A stretch of 13,410 nt of DNA from an uncultured Roseburia sp. (lineage in GTDB: Bacteria; Bacillota; Clostridia; Lachnospirales; Lachnospiraceae): the NCBI GenBank assembly GCA_934292805.1, contig CAKQXQ010000054.1, forward strand, positions 1-13,410, given 5' to 3'. Shown here piece by piece: positions 6,473-13,261 of this stretch. The notes beneath the pieces were generated by a model. The model ran no database searches. It worked only from the letters and a program-made list of their open reading frames with translations, and was not told the DNA's origin. Position 1 is the stretch's first letter, and the number at the start of each line of letters is the position of its first letter. Both the position numbers and the translations under genes were made by a program.

Positions 6473-7354
6473 ATGTATCCAATCGTTAGAAGAGAAAAGC
6501 TGGCAGATAAGATTTATCTTATGGATGTCAAGGCTCCTCGTGTGGCACAGTATTGTGAACCGGGACAGTTTGTTATTGTGAAAATCGATGAAGAGGGAGA
6601 ACGTATTCCGCTTACAATCTGTGATTACAACAGAGAAGAAGGTACGATCACGATCGTATTCCAGACCGTAGGAGCATCAACAGAGCGTATGGTAAGCTTA
6701 CAGGAAGGTGATGCATTTGAGGATTTTGTTGGACCATTAGGATGTCCATCTGATCTGATCAATGAAGATATCGAGGAACTTAAGAAAAAGAAAATATTAT
6801 TTGTTGCAGGTGGTGTTGGTACAGCTCCGGTTTATCCACAGGTGAAGTGGCTGCATGAGCATGGAGTGGACTGTGATGTTATCATGGGATCCCGTAACAA
6901 GGATTTACTTATCCTGGAAGATGAAATGAAAAAAGTTGCAACCAATCTTTATGTCACAACAGACGATGGTTCTTATGGATTTAAAGGAACCGGTACAGCA
7001 CAGCTGCAGGAACTCTGGGACAAGGGAATCCGTTACGACCATTGCGTGGCAATCGGACCGATGATCATGATGAAATTTGTCTGTAAGTTGACGAAAGAAC
7101 TTGGAATCCCAACAATCGTTTCCATGAACCCGATCATGGTAGATGGAACCGGTATGTGTGGTGCCTGCCGACTGGTGGTTGGTGACGAAGTGAAATTCGC
7201 ATGTGTAGACGGACCGGAATTTGACGGACATCTGGTTGATTTTGACCAGGCAATGAGAAGACAGGCTCAGTATAAGACAGAAGAAGGAAGAGCTATGTTG
7301 AAATTACAGGAAGGTGCAACACATCACGGTGGATGTGGCAATTGCAACGGTTAA
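6473..7354 (+). CDS. nfnA: NADH-dependent reduced ferredoxin:NADP+ oxidoreductase subunit A (NfnA)
   Basis: 293 aa, FAD- and [2Fe-2S]-containing small subunit of the electron-bifurcating NfnAB complex in the cytoplasm. It couples NADH and reduced ferredoxin to NADP+ reduction. It has the ferredoxin-reductase FAD motif 'RIPLTICDYN', an NAD-binding region starting 'ILFVAGGVGTAPVYP', and a C-terminal cluster site GTGMCGACRL with C229, C232 and C244. The C2C-then-12 spacing agrees with known NfnA proteins; PyrK has one more upstream cysteine. An extra CGNCNG tail has two cysteines of unknown use. AGGAGG at 6461-6466 sets the ATG. The gene is followed 10 bp later by nfnB, which separates it from dihydroorotate dehydrogenase subunits of similar sequence. 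No clear promoter hexamers or Rex box were found in 6369-6472. Confidence 0.9.
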   Translation: MYPIVRREKLADKIYLMDVKAPRVAQYCEPGQFVIVKIDEEGERIPLTICDYNREEGTITIVFQTVGASTERMVSLQEGDAFEDFVGPLGCPSDLINEDIEELKKKKILFVAGGVGTAPVYPQVKWLHEHGVDCDVIMGSRNKDLLILEDEMKKVATNLYVTTDDGSYGFKGTGTAQLQELWDKGIRYDHCVAIGPMIMMKFVCKLTKELGIPTIVSMNPIMVDGTGMCGACRLVVGDEVKFACVDGPEFDGHLVDFDQAMRRQAQYKTEEGRAMLKLQEGATHHGGCGNCNG

Positions 7355-7364
7355 GGAGGATGAA

Positions 7365-8750
7365 ATGGACGTATTAACAAGAGTTCCGGTTCGTGAGCAG
7401 GAGCCAGCAGTTCGTGCAGCGAATTTTGAAGAAGTATGTTTAGGATATAATGAAGAAGAAGCAATGGCAGAAGCAGCCCGCTGCTTAAATTGTAAGAATG
7501 CACAGTGTATGAAAGGCTGCCCGGTATCAATTGATATCCCAGGATTTATTGCAGAAGTGAAGGAAGGCAATTTTGAAGCTGCTTATCATGTGATCAGCAA
7601 GTCATCTGCACTTCCGGCAGTTTGCGGCCGTGTATGTCCACAGGAGACACAGTGTGAAGGAAAATGTATCCGTGGAATCAAAGGTGAGCCGGTAGCCATT
7701 GGCAAATTAGAGCGTTTTGTTGCTGACTGGGCAAGAGAACATGGAATCAAACCGAAAAAGGCAGAGAAGCTGAACGGACATAAAGTTGCAGTGATCGGTT
7801 CCGGACCTGCAGGACTTACCTGTGCCGGAGATCTTGCGAAGATGGGCTATGATGTGACTATTTTTGAAGCATTACATCAGGCAGGTGGTGTTTTAGTCTA
7901 TGGTATTCCTGAATTCCGTCTTCCAAAGCAGAAGGTAGTTGCAGCAGAAGTTGAGAATGTAAAGGCACTCGGTGTCAAAATCGAGACCAATGTTGTCATC
8001 GGTAAATCTGTTACGATTGATGAACTGATGGATAATGAGGGATTTGAAGCCGTATTTATCGGTTCCGGAGCAGGACTTCCAAGATTTATGGGCATTCCTG
8101 GTGAGCAGGCGATGGGTGTATTCTCAGCGAATGAGTTCTTAACAAGAAACAACCTTATGAAAGCTTTCTTAGACAATTATGATACACCGATCAAAGCAGG
8201 AAAGAAAGTGATCGTAGTTGGTGGTGGTAACGTGGCAATGGATGCTGCAAGAACAGCAAGAAGACTTGGAGCAGAAGTACATATTGTTTACCGTCGAGGC
8301 GAAGAAGAGCTTCCGGCCCGTAAAGAGGAAGTACATCATGCAAAAGAAGAAGGTATTATCTTTGATCTTCTTCAGAATCCGACAGAATTATTAGTAGATG
8401 AGAATGGATGCGTAAAAGGTGCAAAGATTATCAAGATGGAACTCGGTGAACCGGATGCATCCGGAAGAAGAAGTCCGGTAGAGATTCCTGGTTCTGAATA
8501 TGAGATAGAAGCAGATACTGTGATCATGTCACTTGGAACTTCACCAAACCCACTGATCTCTTCTACAACAAAAGGACTTGATATTAACCGCAGAAAATGC
8601 ATTATCGCAGAAGAAGAAACCGGTGCAACATCCAAAGAGGGTGTATATGCAGGTGGTGATGCGGTAACAGGTGCCGCAACAGTTATTCTTGCCATGGGAG
8701 CAGGTAAGGCTGCCGCAAAGGGCATTGACGAATATCTGAGTAACAAATAA
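7365..8750 (+). CDS. nfnB: NADH-dependent reduced ferredoxin:NADP+ oxidoreductase subunit B (NfnB; GltD-like)
   Basis: 461 aa if started at ATG 7365, which has AAGGAGG (7353-7359) in front. An upstream in-frame ATG at 7314 would overlap nfnA by 41 bp and lacks such a site. The N-terminal domain has two four-cysteine groups for [4Fe-4S] clusters: C40, C43, C48, C52 and C87, C91, C97, C101. An FAD fold follows (GSGPAG, 145-150), then an NADPH-binding fold (GGGNVAMDAART from 286). The end, 'GGDAVTGAATVILAMGAGKAAA', is typical of the glutamate-synthase small-subunit family. Standing alone with nfnA and with no glutamate synthase large subunit nearby, it is best read as NfnB, the site of bifurcation at its FAD, rather than GltD. 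It ends 20 bp before a strong terminator. Confidence 0.9.
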   Translation: MDVLTRVPVREQEPAVRAANFEEVCLGYNEEEAMAEAARCLNCKNAQCMKGCPVSIDIPGFIAEVKEGNFEAAYHVISKSSALPAVCGRVCPQETQCEGKCIRGIKGEPVAIGKLERFVADWAREHGIKPKKAEKLNGHKVAVIGSGPAGLTCAGDLAKMGYDVTIFEALHQAGGVLVYGIPEFRLPKQKVVAAEVENVKALGVKIETNVVIGKSVTIDELMDNEGFEAVFIGSGAGLPRFMGIPGEQAMGVFSANEFLTRNNLMKAFLDNYDTPIKAGKKVIVVGGGNVAMDAARTARRLGAEVHIVYRRGEEELPARKEEVHHAKEEGIIFDLLQNPTELLVDENGCVKGAKIIKMELGEPDASGRRSPVEIPGSEYEIEADTVIMSLGTSPNPLISSTTKGLDINRRKCIIAEEETGATSKEGVYAGGDAVTGAATVILAMGAGKAAAKGIDEYLSNK

Positions 8751-8770
8751 AGATTGATTTTTAATAAGAG

Positions 8771-8814
8771 AAGATGCCTCCGGAGGATTTGAATCCTCCG
8801 GAGGCATCTTTTTT
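8771..8814 (+). terminator. Strong intrinsic terminator between nfnB and the convergent merR gene
   Basis: AAGATGCCTCCGGAGGATT (8771-8789) and its exact complement (8792-8810) give a 19-bp stem followed by TTTT. It ends nfnAB transcription. The T run overlaps the stop codon of the convergent regulator (8813-8815). In the opposite direction the trailing tract is only TCTCTTATT, so termination there is probably weaker. Each arm contains the self-complementary CCTCCGGAGG. Confidence 0.93.
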
Positions 8815-9697
8815 AATCATTGAGATTCCAGTAAAGATAATAATTTCGGACGCACATTGTGATACAGACCAGAATTATTGCAATCAGAAGGACAATACCT
8901 TCTGATGTGGAAAACAGTTCTTTCAGAGAAGAGATACCTCTTGAGAAGATCATAAATAGTATTCCAAGAATTGCCGGCTGGCATATATGTAAAATACGCA
9001 TCCACTTCTTTCTGCCATGTTCATGCCGGACATCGGTTTCTGCTGCATCCACTCTTGTACACCGGACAACTGCCAGAGGGATTCCCATTACAGAAGTATA
9101 ATTGCGTTCGGCTTTATATTGTATACCATCCATAATAAATTCAGGATACATCCCTTCTTTTGTAATAGTGATCTCTTTGTTATTCTTCATAGCATAAGCA
9201 TATAAGGCGTTTTCAAAATGGTACCGGTCAGTGATCTCTTCATCAGGTGTAAAGGTGAAGGTTTTCTGATGCTCATATTGAATGACTTTTTTATAATCGG
9301 AGATCCAATTGTTGAAAAAGTTATCAGGTTCTTTTTCCATCTGGTGAAGATAGGAATCTACATCGATATCTGCAATGGAATGATGTGTTCTTCTTAAGTC
9401 TTCGCACAGACTGATCGCATATTTGGTATTTATAAGTTTTTGCTCCAGCATTTTTTCATGTTCGCAAAGGAGTCCTGATAAGTCATCGGTTTCATAGAGT
9501 ATAGACTTGATCTGTTCGATTGGCATATCAAGCATGCGGAACACTTTTACCAATTTGAGGATTCGGATTTCATTGGAAGAATATTCACGATATCCATTTT
9601 CTGTATTACGCTTTGGGTAGACTAATCCGCTTTTTTCATAAAATCGGATATTTTGTTTTGAAATTCCGGTTAGTTTTTCAACTTCATTAATATTCAT
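8813..9697 (-). CDS. MerR-family transcriptional regulator with C-terminal membrane segments
   Basis: 294 aa. Residues 1-70 are a clear MerR DNA-binding domain: 'EVEKLTGISKQNIRFYEKSGL', then wing residues 'NGYREYSSNEI' and the helix 'LVKVFRMLDMPIEQIKSIL'. A coiled-coil-like dimerisation stretch follows (about 75-125). The central part (about 125-215) has no ligand fold I recognise. The C-terminus has two strongly hydrophobic stretches, around 'ICQPAILGILFMIFSRGI' and 'GIVLLIAIILVCITMCV', predicted as membrane helices with a short outside loop. The protein may therefore be anchored in the membrane while binding DNA. AAGGAG precedes the ATG. It lies 100 bp downstream of a MATE transporter gene on the same strand and has its own MerR-style promoter. 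Control of that pump, of itself, or of both is inferred from proximity; the inducer is unknown. Confidence 0.85.
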   Translation of the reverse strand: MNINEVEKLTGISKQNIRFYEKSGLVYPKRNTENGYREYSSNEIRILKLVKVFRMLDMPIEQIKSILYETDDLSGLLCEHEKMLEQKLINTKYAISLCEDLRRTHHSIADIDVDSYLHQMEKEPDNFFNNWISDYKKVIQYEHQKTFTFTPDEEITDRYHFENALYAYAMKNNKEITITKEGMYPEFIMDGIQYKAERNYTSVMGIPLAVVRCTRVDAAETDVRHEHGRKKWMRILHICQPAILGILFMIFSRGISSLKELFSTSEGIVLLIAIILVCITMCVRNYYLYWNLND

Positions 9698-9738
9698 GAT
9701 ATTTGCTCCTTCTCGTGTTTTGGTTCGTTACAGTGTGA

Positions 9739-9769
9739 AGCTTAAACCATATACGAACTAGAAGGTCAA
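9739..9769 (-). promoter_or_regulatory. MerR-type promoter/operator of the merR gene (19-bp spacer)
   Basis: On the minus strand TTGACC (9769-9764) is followed by a 19-base spacer and TAAGCT (9744-9739). Such overlong spacers are typical of promoters that MerR proteins activate by DNA twisting. An imperfect 21-bp dyad, ACC-TTCTAG/GTATAT-GGT around TTC (9746-9766), fills the spacer. This suggests autoregulation. The -10 match is only moderate. Confidence 0.55.
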
Positions 9770-9797
9770 TACTTTTTGGAAAAAATTTTACAAACGA

Positions 9798-11141
9798 TTA
9801 AGATTCTGCATGAGCAGCACGGTTTTGCTTTTTCCAAATAAAGTAGGTAACGATCAGGAGAATGCCGGTAACAAGCCAAGTGATCGGGCTTGCAAGACGC
9901 ACTGCCCAATAACCGAAAGGTTTTAAAGTAACAGCGATCACGATAATACGGCAGATCATTTCTACTACACCACTGAGCATAGGAACGAGTCCGCGGTTTA
10001 ATCCCTGTAATGCATTCCGGTAGAGGAAGATCCAGGCAAGTGGGAGCATAAAGAAGCTGATCGTATTTAAGTATTGCATAGCATAATCAAAAATCTCTTC
10101 GGTTGGGTTGCTGACAAACCAGCTTACTATAAAGCGTCCGCCAAAAGTACAGATTGCGGATGCGGCAAGGGAAATGAAAATGCAGATGAAAAAGCCCTTT
10201 TTCATTCCTTCGTAAATACGGTCATATTTTCCGGCTCCGAGATTCTGACCACAGTAGGTAGCCATTGCAGTGCCAAGAGTAGGCATTGTCTGGGTAGAGA
10301 GATTCTCTACCTTAGATGCTGCGGTAAAGGCGGCTACAACACTGGAACCGAAGATATTGACAGCTCCCTGAAGGATCATGGTTCCGATTGCAGTGATAGA
10401 ATAATTTAAAGCCATCGGGATACCGATCGAGAGCATATTAAATATACCTCGTCCATCGAGATAATAGTCCAGCCGGCTGGTCTTTAAAATGTCAAATTTC
10501 CGGAACATATAAATAAAACAAAGCAGGGCTGAAACACCCTGGGCTATGATCGTTGCATAAGCGGCACCTGCAGTTCCAAGCTTAACGACAATAATAAAAA
10601 ACAGATCAAGTCCGATATTTAATACAGAAGAAAGAATCAGAAAATACAATGGTGTTTTGCTGTCACCTATTCCTCTTAAAATTCCGGAAGCAACGTTATA
10701 GGACATTGTTAAGATAATTCCTGCAAAAATAACTTTTATATAGGAATCAGCAAGACCTAAAATATTATCCGGAGTTTTCATTAATATAAGAAAAGCTTTC
10801 GATGCTGCAACTGTAGGAATCGTAAGGATCACAGATACGATCAGTGTAAGCATCAGAGAAAGGGCAACATAGTGTTTTAAAAGTTTGAAATCCTTGGCAC
10901 CGAATGCATGGGAGATCATAACACCAAAACCCTGGGCAATTCCATTGGCAAATCCAAGGACAAGGAACATCAGACAGCCTGTGGAACCAACAGCTGCAAG
11001 AGCTTCTTCTCCAAGATACTGTCCCACGATGATCGTATCTACCATATTATAAAACTGCTGAAAAATATTACCAAGTAAAACGGGAAAAGAAAAAAATAAG
11101 ATCATTTTAAGCGGATTCCCGGAAGTCATATCTTTCGTCAT
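9798..11141 (-). CDS. MATE-family multidrug/cation efflux transporter
   Basis: 447 aa with about twelve hydrophobic segments, the normal length for the family. It begins 'MTKDMTSGNPLKMILFFSFPVLLGNIFQQFYNMVDTIIVGQYLGEEALAAVG', an N-terminus characteristic of NorM/DinF-like clostridial MATE proteins (quoted here only as a landmark: FSFPVLLGNIFQQFYN and VDTIIVGQYLG). The second half repeats the fold, starting near 'SIGIPMALNYSITAIGTMIL'. MATE proteins export organic cations or drugs in exchange for Na+ or H+. The substrate cannot be predicted here. AAGGAG lies before the ATG at 11141, and a promoter with a 17-bp spacer is present at 11204-11232. The following gene on the same strand is a membrane-anchored MerR regulator, which suggests drug- or membrane-stress-dependent control. 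Confidence 0.92.
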   Translation of the reverse strand: MTKDMTSGNPLKMILFFSFPVLLGNIFQQFYNMVDTIIVGQYLGEEALAAVGSTGCLMFLVLGFANGIAQGFGVMISHAFGAKDFKLLKHYVALSLMLTLIVSVILTIPTVAASKAFLILMKTPDNILGLADSYIKVIFAGIILTMSYNVASGILRGIGDSKTPLYFLILSSVLNIGLDLFFIIVVKLGTAGAAYATIIAQGVSALLCFIYMFRKFDILKTSRLDYYLDGRGIFNMLSIGIPMALNYSITAIGTMILQGAVNIFGSSVVAAFTAASKVENLSTQTMPTLGTAMATYCGQNLGAGKYDRIYEGMKKGFFICIFISLAASAICTFGGRFIVSWFVSNPTEEIFDYAMQYLNTISFFMLPLAWIFLYRNALQGLNRGLVPMLSGVVEMICRIIVIAVTLKPFGYWAVRLASPITWLVTGILLIVTYFIWKKQNRAAHAES

Positions 11142-11203
11142 AAATAAACTCCTTTATACAGATTGAAATTACCAGATATCCAAGATAGAGATACCGGCAA
11201 TTT

Positions 11204-11232
11204 AGTATAGTTCATGAATAATCAAAACACAA
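11204..11232 (-). promoter_or_regulatory. Promoter of the MATE transporter gene
   Basis: On the minus strand TTGTGT (11232-11227), a 17-base spacer and TATACT (11209-11204) make a plausible vegetative promoter, about 63 bases before the ATG. There is no 19-bp MerR-type spacer here. Just upstream (11232-11251) lies an AT-rich inverted repeat, ATATTTTTT/AAAAAATAT. Confidence 0.5.
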
Positions 11233-11255
11233 TATTTTTTTGAAAAAATATGTAT

Positions 11256-11281
11256 AAAAACAGTAGGGCTTTTACCCTGCT
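11256..11281 (-). terminator. Probable intrinsic terminator of the deoR-type gene
   Basis: On the minus strand AGCAGGG (11281-11275) pairs with CCCTACT (11268-11262) with one mismatch, followed by GTTTTT (11261-11256). The stem overlaps the last codons and stop of the regulator gene. It is short, so efficiency is uncertain. Confidence 0.5.
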
Positions 11282-12054
11282 ATCTGTATGTCAACACCGG
11301 ATTTTTCGTAAATTTCCTGTGTGTGTGATGACAGGCCGGAATCAGTGATAACGAGATTGACGTCATCAAGGGATGCATAGCTTGAGATAGAGGTAGTATC
11401 GTATTTGGTATGGTCGACCAGTGCAATTGTTTTGGATGAAGCTTTGATACACATTCTTTTCAGATCGGCTTCGTAAATACTGAAATCGGTCAGGCCATTC
11501 TCAATGGAGAATCCACGGGCAGAGACGAAAGCAATATCTGTGTGTATCTTACGGAGAAGGTCTTCCCCAAGCAGACCTTCTATCGAGGAGGAGGCTGAGG
11601 TTACGATCCCGCCTGTTAAAATTACGGTGATCCCGGGAACATCCTTTAAGGAAAGTGCGAGATTGATACCGTTTGTGATCACAGTCAGCTCGGTAAAACC
11701 TGTAAGTTTCATGCCAAGTGTATAAGCAGTAGAACTTGCGTCTAAGAAAATACACATGTGGTCTTTGACATATTTCACAGCCTCATCTGCGATCTCTTCC
11801 TTTGCAGCACGGTTTTCAAGAGCTCTTTCGTCAAAAAAGTAGGCTTTTGCAGTCAGTTCCTTATTAATAGAAGTATCAAGATAAAGTGCACCGCCATGTG
11901 TTTTCGTCAGAAGATGTTCTTTATCCATCTGATTCAGATCTGTCCGGATCGTAGTTGCCGATACCCCAAGCATTTCACTTAATTCGTTTGTTGTCGCCTT
12001 TCTGTTTTTCTCCAGATAATCAAGTATCTGTTTCTGGCGTTCCAGCTGAAGCAT
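11272..12054 (-). CDS. DeoR-family sugar-phosphate-responsive transcriptional regulator
   Basis: 260 aa, normal for the family. Residues 1-55 are a DeoR-type winged helix-turn-helix: 'ERQKQILDYLEKNRKATTNELSEMLGVSATTIRTDL' spans the helices (landmarks: TNELSEMLGVSATTIRTDL), then 'LTKTHGGALYL'. The rest is the DeoRC sensor domain related to phosphosugar isomerases, with 'FLDASSTAYTLG', 'TVITNGI', 'ILTGGIV' and a C-terminal 'KTIALVDHTKY'. Such proteins usually repress sugar catabolic genes and release DNA when a phosphorylated sugar binds. The gene is divergent from a transaldolase across a 224-bp gap, so control of the transaldolase/transketolase operon by a pentose- or ketose-phosphate is the natural inference. 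AAGGAGGAG lies before ATG 12054. The effector is not deducible. Confidence 0.9.
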   Translation of the reverse strand: MLQLERQKQILDYLEKNRKATTNELSEMLGVSATTIRTDLNQMDKEHLLTKTHGGALYLDTSINKELTAKAYFFDERALENRAAKEEIADEAVKYVKDHMCIFLDASSTAYTLGMKLTGFTELTVITNGINLALSLKDVPGITVILTGGIVTSASSSIEGLLGEDLLRKIHTDIAFVSARGFSIENGLTDFSIYEADLKRMCIKASSKTIALVDHTKYDTTSISSYASLDDVNLVITDSGLSSHTQEIYEKSGVDIQIAG

Positions 12055-12095
12055 AGAGAAGCTCCTCCTTTTTGTTTCATAATAAGACTGTTTTT

Positions 12096-12124
12096 ATCAT
12101 ACATAAAAAATAAAAAATTTTCCA
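12096..12124 (-). promoter_or_regulatory. Candidate promoter of the deoR-type gene
   Basis: On the minus strand TGGAAA (12124-12119), a 17-base spacer and TATGAT (12101-12096). The -10 is good and the -35 weak; the spacer is very T-rich, which favours curvature. Start of transcription would be about 35 bases before the ATG. Confidence 0.4.
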
Positions 12125-12143
12125 GATAAAAATAAAAGAAAGT

Positions 12144-12177
12144 AAACGAAAGTTTGATTATTTGCGATAATTTGCGA
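12144..12177. promoter_or_regulatory. Candidate regulator binding site in the divergent deoR-tal gap
   Basis: Two direct copies of ATTTGCGA (12160-12167 and 12170-12177) are spaced 10 bp apart, one helical turn. A short inverted repeat, AAAC-GAAA-GTTT (12144-12155), lies beside them. The cluster lies upstream of both divergent promoters. DeoR-family proteins bind repeated short sites, so the adjacent regulator is the first candidate; this is inference. Confidence 0.4.
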
Positions 12178-12204
12178 AATACACTTATTTTTATTAATTT
12201 ATAC

Positions 12205-12233
12205 TTGTGTTTTCTTTTGAAAAGTGTTATATT
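12205..12233 (+). promoter_or_regulatory. Promoter of the transaldolase gene
   Basis: TTGTGT (12205-12210), a 17-base spacer and TATATT (12228-12233), with a start near 12240 and a leader of about 40 nt. An overlapping TATACT at 12200-12205 has no matching -35 at proper distance and is the less likely choice. Confidence 0.5.
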
Positions 12234-12278
12234 TCGATTAACAGAAAAAAGAAAATAAATTTATGGAGGTAATCTGAA

Positions 12279-12932
12279 ATGAAATTTTTTGTAGACACAG
12301 CAAACGTAGAAGATATTAAGAAAGCAAATGATATGGGTGTGATCTGTGGTGTTACAACCAACCCATCTCTTATTGCAAAAGAAGGAAGAGACTTTAAGGA
12401 AGTGATCAAAGAGATCACATCGATCGTGGACGGACCGATTAGCGGAGAAGTAAAGGCAACTACAGTCGATGCAGAGGGAATGATCAAAGAAGGACGTGAG
12501 ATTGCTGCAATTCATCCAAATATGGTTGTTAAAATCCCTATGACAGTGGAAGGATTAAAGGCAGTAAAGGTTCTTTCAGCAGAAGGGATCAAAACAAATG
12601 TCACATTGATTTTCAGTGCAAATCAGGCAATCCTTGCAGCAAATGCAGGAGCTACTTATGTATCTCCATTCCTTGGAAGATTAGATGACATCAGCCAGCC
12701 GGGTATTGATCTGATCAGACAGATTTCAGAAATCTTTGCTATTTATGGATATGAGACAGAGATCATTGCAGCATCCATCAGAAATCCGATCCATGTAACA
12801 GACTGTGCACTTGCAGGTGCAGATATTGCGACGATTCCTTATAAAGTAATTGAGCAGATGACAAAACATCCACTCACAGATCAGGGTATCGAAAAGTTCC
12901 AGGCTGATTATAAGGCAGTTTTTGGAGAATAA
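12279..12932 (+). CDS. tal: Transaldolase, short TalC/FSA-type
   Basis: 217 aa, the full length of the small decameric-type transaldolase/fructose-6-phosphate aldolase family. It is cytoplasmic and transfers a dihydroxyacetone unit between sedoheptulose-7-phosphate and glyceraldehyde-3-phosphate in the non-oxidative pentose phosphate pathway. Visible are 'FFVDTANVEDI', 'GVTTNPSL', the Schiff-base lysine K85 in 'VVKIPMT', and 'NVTLIFSANQA'. Residue E57 in 'GEVKATT' aligns with the position that is Gln59 in E. coli FSA and Glu in true transaldolases, so transaldolase rather than FSA activity is predicted. TGGAGG at 12264-12269 gives the start. It would normally be followed by the two transketolase subunit genes; here only a fragment of one follows. 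Confidence 0.93.
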   Translation: MKFFVDTANVEDIKKANDMGVICGVTTNPSLIAKEGRDFKEVIKEITSIVDGPISGEVKATTVDAEGMIKEGREIAAIHPNMVVKIPMTVEGLKAVKVLSAEGIKTNVTLIFSANQAILAANAGATYVSPFLGRLDDISQPGIDLIRQISEIFAIYGYETEIIAASIRNPIHVTDCALAGADIATIPYKVIEQMTKHPLTDQGIEKFQADYKAVFGE

Positions 12933-12940
12933 ATGATAAC

Positions 12941-13261
12941 GTGGCAAAAATAAAAGGTGGCTGCCGGATGGCTACACAGACAGCTATTTTTAAAAAAGAA
13001 TTTCCGGAGCATCACATTGACTGTGGAATCGCAGAGTGCAATATGATGGGAATCGCAGCTGGTCTTTCAACGACCGGGAAAGTTCCGTTTGCAAGCTCTT
13101 TTGCAATGTTTGCAGCCGGACGTGCGTTTGAACAGGTCCGCAATTCAATCGGTTATCCACACTTAAATGTAAAGATCGGTGCAACACACGCAGGGATTTC
13201 AGTAGGTGAAGACGGAGCAACTCATCAGTGTAATGAAGATATATGCCATAATACTTCGTGA
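12941..13261 (+). pseudogene. Internal fragment of transketolase C-terminal subunit (TktC), both ends missing
   Basis: From about 12968 to 13241 the frame encodes roughly 90 residues typical of TktC, the pyrimidine-domain subunit of split transketolases: 'ATQTAIFKKEFPEHHIDCGI', 'GIAAGLSTTGKVPFASSFAM', 'FEQVRNSIGYPHLNVKIG' and 'GEDGATHQCNEDI'. A complete TktC is about 310 aa; I estimate this matches its residues 37-127. The start of the protein (and the whole TktN subunit expected in between) is absent, and after 'NEDI' the frame leaves the family and stops at 13259-13261. AAAAGGTGG (12952-12960) sits 7 nt before ATG 12968, so a short peptide could still be translated, but without most of its fold it cannot act as transketolase. 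It starts 8 bp after the transaldolase stop if the GTG at 12941 is used. Deletion plus insertion is the likely history; an assembly join is possible. Confidence 0.85.

Noticed and set aside
7314..7364. Upstream ATG start for nfnB
   Set aside because: It overlaps nfnA by 41 bp, and the AAGGAGG at 7353-7359 sits correctly for ATG 7365.
8771..8810. Long perfect inverted repeat as a transposon end or attachment site
   Set aside because: Its place between convergent genes and its T run identify it as a terminator.
10074..10409. Plus-strand frame of 111 codons inside the MATE gene
   Set aside because: It is antisense to a full, well-recognised transporter and has no start signal or family match.
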